Positions 56,519 through 64,000 of a DNA stretch of 64,000 nucleotides are shown in pieces; within the stretch, counting starts at the first letter, position 1, and every line of letters starts with the position of its first letter. The position numbers and the translations under genes were made by a program. The DNA is from Cognatundibacterium curvum (lineage in GTDB: Bacteria > Pseudomonadota > Gammaproteobacteria > Burkholderiales > Burkholderiaceae_D): NCBI RefSeq assembly GCF_014284235.1, contig NZ_JACOGD010000002.1, forward strand, positions 124,001-188,000, in the 5' to 3' direction. The notes beneath the pieces are model-generated. The model was not told the DNA's origin. It searched no databases and saw only the letters and a list, made by a program, of their open reading frames with translations.

Positions 56519-56719
56519 GAAAAAAAAGCGACATTTACTCTTTTGTTGCTGAAAAAAAATTATCGTAAAAAAATGTTTCTGTGTCAGAATCGGGCAAATA
56601 TATTAGTTCTTATTGACATGTAAATTGTGTATACCTTTTTTTTGCTTGTCGCCAGAGCTTGATATTGCAGGCGAGTAGCTGGTACGTCTGCATCCGACTA
56701 ACCCTGCTTGTGAACCAGA

Positions 56720-57523
56720 ATGCGACCCGGTAATTTTTTCCGTTTTTTGAATCAAGTGGTATTGCCATACAGTGTCATGTTGACTGTAGCATTTTTACAT
56801 CAGGACGTCACAGCACAACCCGGTATACGTCTGCCCGTCCCGGTTTTTATGCAGGAAATGATGGATGCAAAAGGCCAGGCCCCGAAGATGACGCGGATGG
56901 AGAATTTTCTGGATTTCGCTGCGATCAGTGAAAATCTGCAATTACAGCCTGTGTTCTATCCATGGCGTCGTGCCATCAGTAAAGCGGCAAACGGTGAGGG
57001 TTTGATTTTCGGCATGGCGCGCAATAAGCAAAACGAAAAAAATTTCCATTTTTCCCTGCCTGTGCATAGCCGTTACTTTTTTCTTGTGACCCGCGCCGAT
57101 GCTCAATTCCCTTTTCATGATTGGAATGATCTGAAGGGAAAGAGTGTAGGTGTTCCGCGCGGCGCTCAATTCAATGAGGCTTTCGAAGCGCATCAGGATA
57201 AGCTGTTTCGCCTGGAACAGGACAGCCCGGAGCCCTTGTCCCGGATTTACAAGCTACTGTTTAAGCGTATGGATGCCGCCGTGTTTGCCAGTCCGGTAAA
57301 GAATCCAAAAATGCTGGAAAACCGTTTGCAGACTTTGCGCGAAGAGCATAAGGGGGGCTTGCCACAAATTGATGATGTGGAACTTGCGGTCTTACCCAAT
57401 CCCTTGATGACGGAAAATCTGCATTTCGCGATTCGTTCAGACAAGGACGACGGCGTGATCGGGCAATTGAATGACGCGATACTGCGTGCGCGCAAAGCGG
57501 GCATCCTGGAAGATATCCGCTAA
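56720..57523 (+). CDS. Periplasmic solute-binding protein (SBP family 3 type), orphan
   Basis: A 267-residue exported protein with a hydrophobic N terminus (to about residue 32) and a family 3 solute-binding fold; YPWRRAISKAANGEGLIFGMAR, DWNDLKGKSVGVPRGAQFNE and the C-terminal LNDAILRARKAGILEDI are typical. There are no ABC permease or ATPase genes next to it, so it may be a stand-alone sensor or binding protein. The 200 bases upstream are A/T-rich. Confidence 0.85.
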   Translation: MRPGNFFRFLNQVVLPYSVMLTVAFLHQDVTAQPGIRLPVPVFMQEMMDAKGQAPKMTRMENFLDFAAISENLQLQPVFYPWRRAISKAANGEGLIFGMARNKQNEKNFHFSLPVHSRYFFLVTRADAQFPFHDWNDLKGKSVGVPRGAQFNEAFEAHQDKLFRLEQDSPEPLSRIYKLLFKRMDAAVFASPVKNPKMLENRLQTLREEHKGGLPQIDDVELAVLPNPLMTENLHFAIRSDKDDGVIGQLNDAILRARKAGILEDIR

Positions 57524-57565
57524 CTTCAACTGACTCGGCATGCCGCCCTTACTATTAGCGGCAAC

Positions 57566-58813
57566 TCAAAGTTCCAGCGCGATCAGTTCCTGTACTGTCT
57601 GGCGACGCCGGATCTGGCGTATCTGTGTGCCATCGACCAGTACTTCCGGTATCAGTGGACGCGAATTATAGTTGGATGACATCGAGGCACCATACGCACC
57701 GGTGTCATGAAACACGAACAAATCACCGATTTCGCTGGCAGGCAAATCCTGGCTGGTCACAACACCACCATCCTCCTGAGTGAACACATCACCCGACTCA
57801 CACAAAGGACCCGCAACGACGGTAGGACGCAGTTCACTAGTACGTGCCTCACCTTGAGCTGTGAGCACGCTGATCTGATGGTAGCTGCCATACATCGCTG
57901 GACGCGCCAGATCATTGAAGCCAGCATCCACCAGAGCAAAGAAATTATTGCCTACCTGTTTTTGTGCGCGTAATTCTGCGATTAGCAAGCCAGATTGCGC
58001 GACCAGGAAACGGCCGGGTTCGATTTCCATACTGATGCGATGACCCAGATGTGCCTCTATCTGCATTCTGGCCTGATTCCATAATTCGAAGTAGTGGTTG
58101 GTATCGACGATGGCTTCCCCTGCGCGATACGGTATCGATAAACCGCCACCGACCGAGATCGCCTGAATATCGCAATCGAGTAATTTGACCTGAGCGATCA
58201 TTGCATCGCATACGCTTTGCAAATGGCTGTAATCCACGCCGGAACCGATATGCATATGCAAGCCGACCAGTTGCAAACCATATTGCCTGATCAGGCTCAG
58301 CGCTGCCGGTAATTCTTCAAACCAGATGCCATGCTTGCTTTGTTCACCGCCGGTATTGGTTTTGCGGCTGTGACCATGACCAAAGCCGGGGTTAATCCTT
58401 AACCAGACCGGATGGCCGGGATGAGCCTGCCCCAGTTGTTCCAGCATCTGCGGTGAGCCACAGTTGACCGGGATATTCAATTCCACCACGCGGCGTAAAG
58501 CCTGACGATCCAGCAGATCGGCGGTAAATACGATAGGCGCATGTCCGGCATCACCAGCTTGCAGCGGTGCATAACCAGCCGCCAGTGCGCGTTCCACTTC
58601 ACCCAGTGAGACAGAATCAACCAGCACACCTTCTTCGCGCATCAGGCGTAACAAGTGAATATTGCTGGAGGCTTTCTGGGCAAAGCGAATCACGTCAAAC
58701 TGTTTCAGACGCGCGATCTGGGAGCGGATAACGCTGGCGTCATAGGCCCAGCAAGGGGTCTGGTAGGTGCTGGCGATTTCTGCAATCTGGCTGGGTGTGA
58801 TGTGGTGGCTCAT
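57566..58813 (-). CDS. lysA: Diaminopimelate decarboxylase
   Basis: PLP enzyme that makes lysine from meso-diaminopimelate. The 415-residue protein has the PLP Lys47 in RFAQKASSN, HMHIGSG, SVGGGLSIPY, EPGRFLVAQSG and CESGDVF, the fold-III decarboxylase signatures. A relative acting on another diamino acid is possible, but length and motifs fit LysA. It is divergent from an Lrp/AsnC regulator 128 bases away. Confidence 0.92.
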   Translation of the reverse strand: MSHHITPSQIAEIASTYQTPCWAYDASVIRSQIARLKQFDVIRFAQKASSNIHLLRLMREEGVLVDSVSLGEVERALAAGYAPLQAGDAGHAPIVFTADLLDRQALRRVVELNIPVNCGSPQMLEQLGQAHPGHPVWLRINPGFGHGHSRKTNTGGEQSKHGIWFEELPAALSLIRQYGLQLVGLHMHIGSGVDYSHLQSVCDAMIAQVKLLDCDIQAISVGGGLSIPYRAGEAIVDTNHYFELWNQARMQIEAHLGHRISMEIEPGRFLVAQSGLLIAELRAQKQVGNNFFALVDAGFNDLARPAMYGSYHQISVLTAQGEARTSELRPTVVAGPLCESGDVFTQEDGGVVTSQDLPASEIGDLFVFHDTGAYGASMSSNYNSRPLIPEVLVDGTQIRQIRRRQTVQELIALEL

Positions 58814-58941
58814 GGCTGCTTTCCGGGGCTGAACTTAGTGTAAGCTCTACTTTAACAAGCACACTTGTGACTCTGAATAGGTATTCATCAGTAAAATGAT
58901 GGAATCCCTGTGCAATCAATGGAAATTTCACGGAAACGCTT

Positions 58942-59397
58942 ATGAATTCCAAGATCGATCAGTTTGATCATAAAATTTTACTTTTATTGCAACAAGATGC
59001 GCGTATTTCCCATGCGGAAATTGGCCGTCAGGTGCATTTAAGTCAGCCTGCGGTTTCTGAGCGCATCAAGCGTCTGGAAGCTTCAGGCGTGATACGTGGC
59101 TACAAGGCCGATATCAACCCACGCGCGCTGGGTTACCAGATCACCGCCATGATACGTGTCTCTACCCAGCAGGGACGGCCTTACGCCCAATATGTGGCAA
59201 ACTGCCCGGAAATCATAGATTGCTATACTGTGACTGGCGAAGATGGTTGTGTGATGCGCGTGCTGGCCAGTGATGTCGAACATTTACAGCGCATCATCAA
59301 TGAATTAAACGCGTTTGGTTCCACCTCAACGGCCATTGTACTGACGACCCATGTGGCAGGAAAAACCATTACTCCACCTCAGATCGCTAACCACTGA
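58942..59397 (+). CDS. Lrp/AsnC family transcriptional regulator
   Basis: A 151-residue regulator with an N-terminal HTH (DHKILLLLQQDARISHAEIG then LSQPAVSERIKRLEASGVI) and a C-terminal RAM domain (about residues 70-145; VTGEDGCVMRVLASDVEHLQ). It is divergent from lysA and probably controls it in response to an amino acid; this is inferred from position. It lies 9 bases before an outer-membrane-type gene. Confidence 0.93.
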   Translation: MNSKIDQFDHKILLLLQQDARISHAEIGRQVHLSQPAVSERIKRLEASGVIRGYKADINPRALGYQITAMIRVSTQQGRPYAQYVANCPEIIDCYTVTGEDGCVMRVLASDVEHLQRIINELNAFGSTSTAIVLTTHVAGKTITPPQIANH

Positions 59398-59406
59398 AAG
59401 CCAGCT

Positions 59407-60171
59407 ATGCGTATCAGAAATGCTCAATTCCCTGTCATCAGCCTGTTACTGGCCGCTGTGCCCATGGTCTGTGTCGCTGAAGACGAGCCGATTTCACCGT
59501 ATCGGCCGTCGGTATCCAATTCTGCTCAGTTACCCGCAGTGGGACAATTAGAGCTGGAGCTGGGCATGCTGACTGCCAGCAGCGATAGCCGGCGGCAAAG
59601 TCTGCCGTATCTGATGAAGCTGGCCTGGTCAGAGCAATGGGGTGTATTGCTCGGCGGTGAAGCCAGAATACGCAATACACAAGCCGGAGTGCTGGAACAG
59701 GGTGTGGGTGACACCAACCTGGTGCTCAAGCGCGCCTTTATCATGAATAAGGAAACCGCATTCGGACTGGAGCTCAGCGTGAAATTGCCGACGGCTGGTT
59801 CTGTGCTCGGTTCCGGTCAGCGTGATTATGGCCTCAACAGTATTTACAGCCAGGATCTGGGCGACTGGCATGTTGACAATAACCTCAATGCGACGCGCCT
59901 GGGTGTTTGCGATCCCGGTACTTCATGCTGGCAAACTGGCTTGTCCTCGGCCTGGACGTATAGTCTCAGCGATAAAACCAAATTGCTTGGGGAATGGTCA
60001 GGTACCCAGCGCCGTGGAAGCAAGCCGCAATCACAAATCCTGCTGGCAGCCAGCTACAGTCCAACACCGCGCCTGAGTTTCGATCTTGGCGTGACTAAGG
60101 GCATGAGCCAGACCGCTAACAACTGGACCTGGTTTACAGGTGTTGTCGTGCCGCTGGCTAAACTGTTCTGA
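59407..60171 (+). CDS. Outer-membrane-type protein of the phenol-degradation meta-pathway family
   Basis: A 254-residue protein with a signal peptide (to about VAED, residue 25) and alternating beta-strand pattern ending in an aromatic residue (LAKLF), typical of outer-membrane beta barrels; it resembles the MetA-pathway phenol-degradation family (PF13557) of presumed transport proteins. One CDPGTSC pair could form a disulfide. Function is not known. It lies 9 bases after the Lrp gene. Confidence 0.8.
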   Translation: MRIRNAQFPVISLLLAAVPMVCVAEDEPISPYRPSVSNSAQLPAVGQLELELGMLTASSDSRRQSLPYLMKLAWSEQWGVLLGGEARIRNTQAGVLEQGVGDTNLVLKRAFIMNKETAFGLELSVKLPTAGSVLGSGQRDYGLNSIYSQDLGDWHVDNNLNATRLGVCDPGTSCWQTGLSSAWTYSLSDKTKLLGEWSGTQRRGSKPQSQILLAASYSPTPRLSFDLGVTKGMSQTANNWTWFTGVVVPLAKLF

Positions 60172-60245
60172 GTCAAGCTCGCAATCTGCGCAACTCGTAT
60201 AATAGTCAGCCTTGCTTAGCGTTTTATTCATACACCGGATACCCT

Positions 60246-60767
60246 ATGTTGGAACCTTCTTCTCCCCGTAAATTGAAAATTTTTATCGTGATCGCGGTAC
60301 TTGCGCTGGCTGTGCTTGGGATAGTGCTGGTGAAATCGGGTTCCGCCAAAGCTGTGATGCCTGAAGTGAGTTTCACCAATCTGAAAGGTGAAAAAATCAG
60401 CACACAAAGCCTGCGTGGCAAGGTGGTCATGGTGAATTTCTGGGCGACTTCCTGTACTACCTGCATCGCGGAAATGCCGGAGATGGTGAAGACCTATCAG
60501 CGTTTTCATACGCAGGGTCTGGAGTACATCGGCGTGGCTATGAGCTATGATCCGCCGAATTATGTGATCAATTATGCGGAAACCCGTCAGCTGCCGTTTC
60601 ATATTGCGCTGGATACCAATGGCGGTATTGCGCGCGCTTTCAATGATGTGAAGCTGACGCCGACCACCTATGTGATAGGCAAAGATGGTGTGATCCTCAA
60701 GCGTTATGTGGGACAGCCTTCTTTCGAGGAATTGCATCAATTGCTGGAGCAAGCTTTAAAGGTCTGA
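60246..60767 (+). CDS. TlpA family disulfide reductase
   Basis: A 173-residue membrane-anchored thioredoxin-like protein. One N-terminal span (about residues 11-30) anchors a periplasmic domain with CTTC at residues 70-73 in FWATSCTTCIAEMPEM and the cis-Pro region LTPTTYVIGKDG. It probably reduces periplasmic disulfides. It ends at a strong terminator. Confidence 0.93.
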   Translation: MLEPSSPRKLKIFIVIAVLALAVLGIVLVKSGSAKAVMPEVSFTNLKGEKISTQSLRGKVVMVNFWATSCTTCIAEMPEMVKTYQRFHTQGLEYIGVAMSYDPPNYVINYAETRQLPFHIALDTNGGIARAFNDVKLTPTTYVIGKDGVILKRYVGQPSFEELHQLLEQALKV

Positions 60768-60801
60768 ACCGGATTGCCAGCCTTACTGGGCGCCCGAAAG
60801 T

Positions 60802-60837
60802 AAAAATGCCGCGATGTTGTTCGCGGCATTTTTTTTG
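60802..60837. terminator. Bidirectional Rho-independent terminator
   Basis: AATGCCGCGA/TCGCGGCATT with TGTTGT loop, A-run and T-run on both sides, between the convergent TlpA and KAS III-like genes. Confidence 0.95.
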
Positions 60838-60852
60838 CTGGAAGTGTTGCGA

Positions 60853-61986
60853 TCAGCGTTTTTTGACGACGACGCAGCCTATGGAATAACCAGCACCAAA
60901 AGAGCAGATCACACCGAGCTGACCACGGTCCAGATTTTCCTGGTGTTTGTGGAAAGCGATGATAGAACCCGCCGATGAGGTATTGGCATAGGTATCGAGG
61001 ATAGTCGGCGATTCTTCCGCAGTCGCATCGCGACCCAGGATCAGACGTGCGATCAGCAGGTTCATGTTCAGATTCGCCTGATGCAGCCAGAAACGCTTCA
61101 CATCGGTGATTGCCAGGCCAGATTGCTGCACCGTGCTGGTAATCATTTCTGCGGCCATAGGACAGACATCCTTGAATACTTTACGGCCTTGCTGGCGGAA
61201 CAGTTTATCGGACTTGCCGACACCGCTTTCATCAGCGCGGTTTAAAAAGCCGAAGTTATTGCGTATGTTGTTGGAGAACGAAGTTTTGAGCTTCAGACCG
61301 ACGATTTCAAACTGATTGTCAGAGCTGGCCAGATCAGCACGTTCGAGCAGAATCGCGGTACAGGCATCGCCGAAAATAAAATGGCTGTCGCGATCACGCC
61401 AGTTCAGATGGCCACTGGTTATTTCAGGATTCACGACCAGCACGGCACGGGCCTGGCCGGACTGAATCGCAGTCACTGCCGCCTGAATACCAAAGGTGGC
61501 TGATGAGCAGGCCACATTCACGTCATAGCCATAACCATCAATCCCGAGTGCGCTCTGGATTTCGACTGCCATCGCCGGATAGGCGCGCTGCATATTCGAT
61601 GCGGCGCAGATGACTGCATCGACATCAGCGGCAGTGCGGCCTGCATTTTGCAAAGCCTGGGTAGCCGCAGCGACGGCCATTTCACACATGATGGAAGGCT
61701 CTTCATCGCTGCGCTCAGGCAGCACCGGTACCATACGGTTCACGTCCAGTACACCGGATTTATTCATCACATAGCGGGATTTAATGCCGGACGCTTTTTC
61801 GATAAAGGCGACGCTGGATTCTTCCAGTGCTTTCACGCTGCCGTCCGCGATTGCTGCCGCGTGTTCCGCATTGAATTGATTGACGTAGGCATTGAAGCAG
61901 GCGATCAGTTCTTCGTTGGAGATGGATTCGGAAGGTGTGTACAGGCCGGTGCCGCTGATGACGACTGGGTGCATCGCTGGATTCAT
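60853..61986 (-). CDS. Beta-ketoacyl-ACP synthase III-like protein
   Basis: A 377-residue KAS III-family condensing enzyme. The catalytic triad is Cys160 in VACSSATFG, His302 in [10 protein letters not shown] and Asn335 in YANTSSAG. It is longer than typical FabH (about 320), with an added segment near residues 30-75, and stands outside any fab operon. It may start fatty acid synthesis or make a special acyl chain. Long KAS III forms are known in proteobacteria. ATG 61986 is chosen; the open frame upstream looks non-coding. Confidence 0.88.
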   Translation of the reverse strand: MNPAMHPVVISGTGLYTPSESISNEELIACFNAYVNQFNAEHAAAIADGSVKALEESSVAFIEKASGIKSRYVMNKSGVLDVNRMVPVLPERSDEEPSIMCEMAVAAATQALQNAGRTAADVDAVICAASNMQRAYPAMAVEIQSALGIDGYGYDVNVACSSATFGIQAAVTAIQSGQARAVLVVNPEITSGHLNWRDRDSHFIFGDACTAILLERADLASSDNQFEIVGLKLKTSFSNNIRNNFGFLNRADESGVGKSDKLFRQQGRKVFKDVCPMAAEMITSTVQQSGLAITDVKRFWLHQANLNMNLLIARLILGRDATAEESPTILDTYANTSSAGSIIAFHKHQENLDRGQLGVICSFGAGYSIGCVVVKKR

Positions 61987-62248
61987 CGTGTTCTTTCTGT
62001 GTCCGGACACCGTGAGTCGTCGCTGTTGGCCGCTGTGGCATGCGCAGGCTGACTGGCTGATTGTGCCCTTGAGTTGTACGGAGGTTGCGCAAAATGCGCG
62101 ACGTTGTCGCTCAATTCTACACAGAAACCTTCTTTGTTTTACTGTCATTTTCCAGAAATAGAGTGCTTGTTCCAGAAAATTCTGAATCTGATTTTGTTGC
62201 AATGCAGCATGCGGAAGCTGATTGACAGTATCAATCTACTCCGCCGAT

Positions 62249-62878
62249 TTATACCGCCATATAGCGGCCCGGCCTGTGATTCAGACTGATCGCCAGATTC
62301 AAGGCGAAAGCGCCCAGCACTGATGCCAGCAAGGCGACTGGCGTGACCACGCTCAGCGAAGCCAGTACGATGCAAAGATCTACGCCCATTTGCAACTTAC
62401 CCGCACGTATGCCCCGGCTTTGTTGCAGATACAGCGCCAGGATATTGATACCGCCCAGACTGGCCTGATGGCGAAACAACACAATAAACCCCACACCCAT
62501 CAACAATCCGCCCATCAGTGCCACATAAAATGGCGTGACCAAATTGCTGTCGAGCAGATGTAGTAAGCGCGGATGCAGACCAGACAATAGCGACACCAGC
62601 GCCACCGAGCAAAAGGTTTTCAAGGTGAATTTCCAGCCCATGCGCTTCCAGGCCAGATAGTAGAAGGGCAGGTTGATGACAAAAAATACCGTACCAAAAC
62701 TGAGCCCTGTGCGGTAATGCACCAGAAACGCTAAACCTGCGGTACCGCCAGTCAGTAAGCCAGCCTGATTGAATAGCGCAACGCCGAGTGAAACAAACAG
62801 GGTGCCGGTCAGTATCGCCAGTATGTCTTCGAGCACGGTGTGCGGCACAAAACGGCGGGATAAGGGGGGTGCCGACAT
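62249..62878 (-). CDS. YitT family membrane protein
   Basis: A 209-residue inner-membrane protein with five or six hydrophobic segments. The DUF161 segment FVSLGVALFNQAGLLTGGTAGLAFLVH and LGGINILALYLQQ are typical of YitT-type proteins. Function is unknown in this class. No clear partner gene. Confidence 0.88.
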   Translation of the reverse strand: MSAPPLSRRFVPHTVLEDILAILTGTLFVSLGVALFNQAGLLTGGTAGLAFLVHYRTGLSFGTVFFVINLPFYYLAWKRMGWKFTLKTFCSVALVSLLSGLHPRLLHLLDSNLVTPFYVALMGGLLMGVGFIVLFRHQASLGGINILALYLQQSRGIRAGKLQMGVDLCIVLASLSVVTPVALLASVLGAFALNLAISLNHRPGRYMAV

Positions 62879-62996
62879 AGGGAGGTGGGCAAAGCCTGCT
62901 GTGCGCTAGGGAAGGTCTATTGTAGGTGGCGCAGCAGTCGCTGTTCTGCCCTTAGGACGCAGGATTGCGCTGCATCAAGCGCACTGTCCTGAATAA

Positions 62997-63034
62997 AAAG
63001 GCGTCTGACCACAATGCGGGTGGTCAGACGCCTG
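62997..63034 (-). terminator. Rho-independent terminator of the Gcr-type gene
   Basis: A 14-base perfect stem AGGCGTCTGACCAC/GTGGTCAGACGCCT with a 7-base loop; on the minus strand TTTTTATT follows. Confidence 0.93.
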
Positions 63035-63037
63035 TTT

Positions 63038-64000
63038 TTACAGCAGCGATTGCTGACGCGCTGGAGTAGTGGATTCCGCTGTGTCGCCCTTGTTTGCCGG
63101 CTGTTCTTCGCCAGTGCTTGCCTGATCAGCAGCTTGCTTGCCAGCTTCAGGCAGGGCGTTGAAGCTTGGCTCGGTGCGATGCTCGTCCCCGGTAGCAGGG
63201 GCAGATGTCAATGCATCGCATTCATCTGCTGCAGGCTGCCCGGTTTCTGCTGCTGGTTGTGGTGCTTTTTCAGGCAGAAAAAAGTCACGCGCACCGGTTC
63301 TGAAGCGACGCCATAGCAAGCCCAGCAAATGACTGCCTTTGCCAAAACTGACGCGGCGCGACCGCAAGGCCACCAGCAGGGCCAGGCTGAAACTCACACC
63401 CAGATTGACCAGGCCGATCAGCAGGATGCTCAGCAAGGTGTACAGTATCAGGTGCCAGTCCATCTGATGTTCCAGTCCGACCAGTGCAAACGCGAAGTTG
63501 GCACTGGAAAAAGTGATATGCCGTATATCGACTGGCAAACCAAAGAACTGACCGAACTGGCCGATAGAACCCAGCATGATGCCGAAGAAGAAATTCCCTG
63601 CCAGTGCACCCAGATTATTGCCTATGTATTCGGTCACGCGCTGTAATCTGGCTTCGCCCAGCACCGCACGCAGCCAGCCTAGTTGTCGCAGGCGGGCGGG
63701 GATGTGCGCATAGCTGGCCTTGTTATCGTAGTAGCCGGAAATTAGTCCCGATAAAAACAGACAAACCCCGGCTATTGCCGCGTGCGGCAGGGCCAGACTA
63801 TGCAGCGGGTCCAGATCATGCAGTAAGTGCTGCGCCTTTTCCGGGCTGACCAGATGGTTGCCGCTCACCCCGTACCAGAGCCAGGCAATGATGTAGGCAG
63901 TTGGCATGGCTAATCCGATATTGCCGACTATCGCAATCAGTTGTGAGCGGACGACTTTGACGATCAGTTCAACCAGTTCATCCAGCTTTTGTTTGCCTTC
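63038..64000 (-). CDS. Gcr family 'site-specific recombinase'-type membrane protein (5' partial)
   Basis: The C-terminal 320 residues of a large protein of the PF10136 (Gcr) group, often labelled site-specific recombinase. The frame is open to the right edge, so the start lies outside. The visible part has at least four hydrophobic segments (for example TAYIIAWLWYGVSG and LSILLIGLVNLGVSFSLALLVAL), YIGNNLGALAGNFFFGIMLG, and a low-complexity tail of about 90 residues rich in Ala, Glu and Pro. The many membrane spans argue against a simple recombinase role. Confidence 0.82.
   Translation of the reverse strand, partial: EGKQKLDELVELIVKVVRSQLIAIVGNIGLAMPTAYIIAWLWYGVSGNHLVSPEKAQHLLHDLDPLHSLALPHAAIAGVCLFLSGLISGYYDNKASYAHIPARLRQLGWLRAVLGEARLQRVTEYIGNNLGALAGNFFFGIMLGSIGQFGQFFGLPVDIRHITFSSANFAFALVGLEHQMDWHLILYTLLSILLIGLVNLGVSFSLALLVALRSRRVSFGKGSHLLGLLWRRFRTGARDFFLPEKAPQPAAETGQPAADECDALTSAPATGDEHRTEPSFNALPEAGKQAADQASTGEEQPANKGDTAESTTPARQQSLL

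Overview
The window reads as chromosomal core sequence of a betaproteobacterium, most likely an Oxalobacteraceae member (Undibacterium-like). This rests on the tRNA(Tyr-Gly-Thr)-tuf, tRNA(Trp)-secE-nusG-rplKAJL-rpoBC arrangement, the birA-coaX-SPOR cluster, a 1368-residue RpoB, the five-step histidine pathway enzymes and moderate GC. The genus is an inference. I see no insertion sequence, prophage, CRISPR array or defence island. Almost all of the sequence is gene, with short intergenic regions that often hold clear terminators.

Layout. 1-1.6 kb: end of a chemotaxis operon (cheD, cheB). 1.6-6.6 kb: an FMN alpha-hydroxy-acid dehydrogenase, then a LysR regulator divergent from hmgA-fahA, the last steps of tyrosine/homogentisate breakdown. 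6.6-8.8 kb: a small membrane protein and ACT-domain protein pair, a Tat-type thioredoxin-fold protein and a DUF6445 oxygenase. 8.9-12.1 kb: a LysR regulator divergent from azoR-pirin-DoxX, a quinone/electrophile stress type cluster. 12.1-15.9 kb: ttcA, folB and a pteridine-reductase-like SDR, divergent from a NDUFAF7-type methyltransferase. 16-20.5 kb: a response regulator with TPRs, a LysE exporter, an ArsC-like protein coupled to an unknown protein, and a TMEM165/GDT1 transporter preceded by a yybP-ykoY manganese riboswitch. 20.9-21.7 kb: an MgtC family protein.

21.8-35.9 kb is the translation/transcription block: a strong promoter, three tRNAs, tuf, tRNA-Trp, secE, nusG, the L11-L1 and L10-L7/L12 genes with an L10-type leader, then rpoB and rpoC closed by a strong terminator. 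36-38.3 kb: birA, coaX and a SPOR protein. 38.3-40.1 kb: a BlaI/M56 sensor-repressor pair with two textbook BlaI dyads in front. 40.2-46.8 kb: oligopeptidase B, an exported unknown protein, a large metzincin-type metalloprotease and a GNAT enzyme. 47-50.2 kb: an IclR regulator with hutG and hutF. 50.5-54.4 kb: an M16 peptidase and aroG. 54.8-60.8 kb: a phytanoyl-CoA dioxygenase family protein, an esterase, an orphan solute-binding protein, lysA divergent from an Lrp regulator, an outer-membrane type protein and a TlpA thioredoxin. 60.8-64 kb: a KAS III-like enzyme, a YitT membrane protein and the C-terminal part of a Gcr-type membrane protein running off the right edge.

I found no clearly new multi-gene system. 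The items most worth a second look are regulatory: the manganese riboswitch, the BlaI dyads without a beta-lactamase, several perfect operator-like palindromes, and RNA hairpins inside the rpl-rpo block. A few unrecognised proteins also deserve attention. All calls come from reading the sequence; no database search was run.
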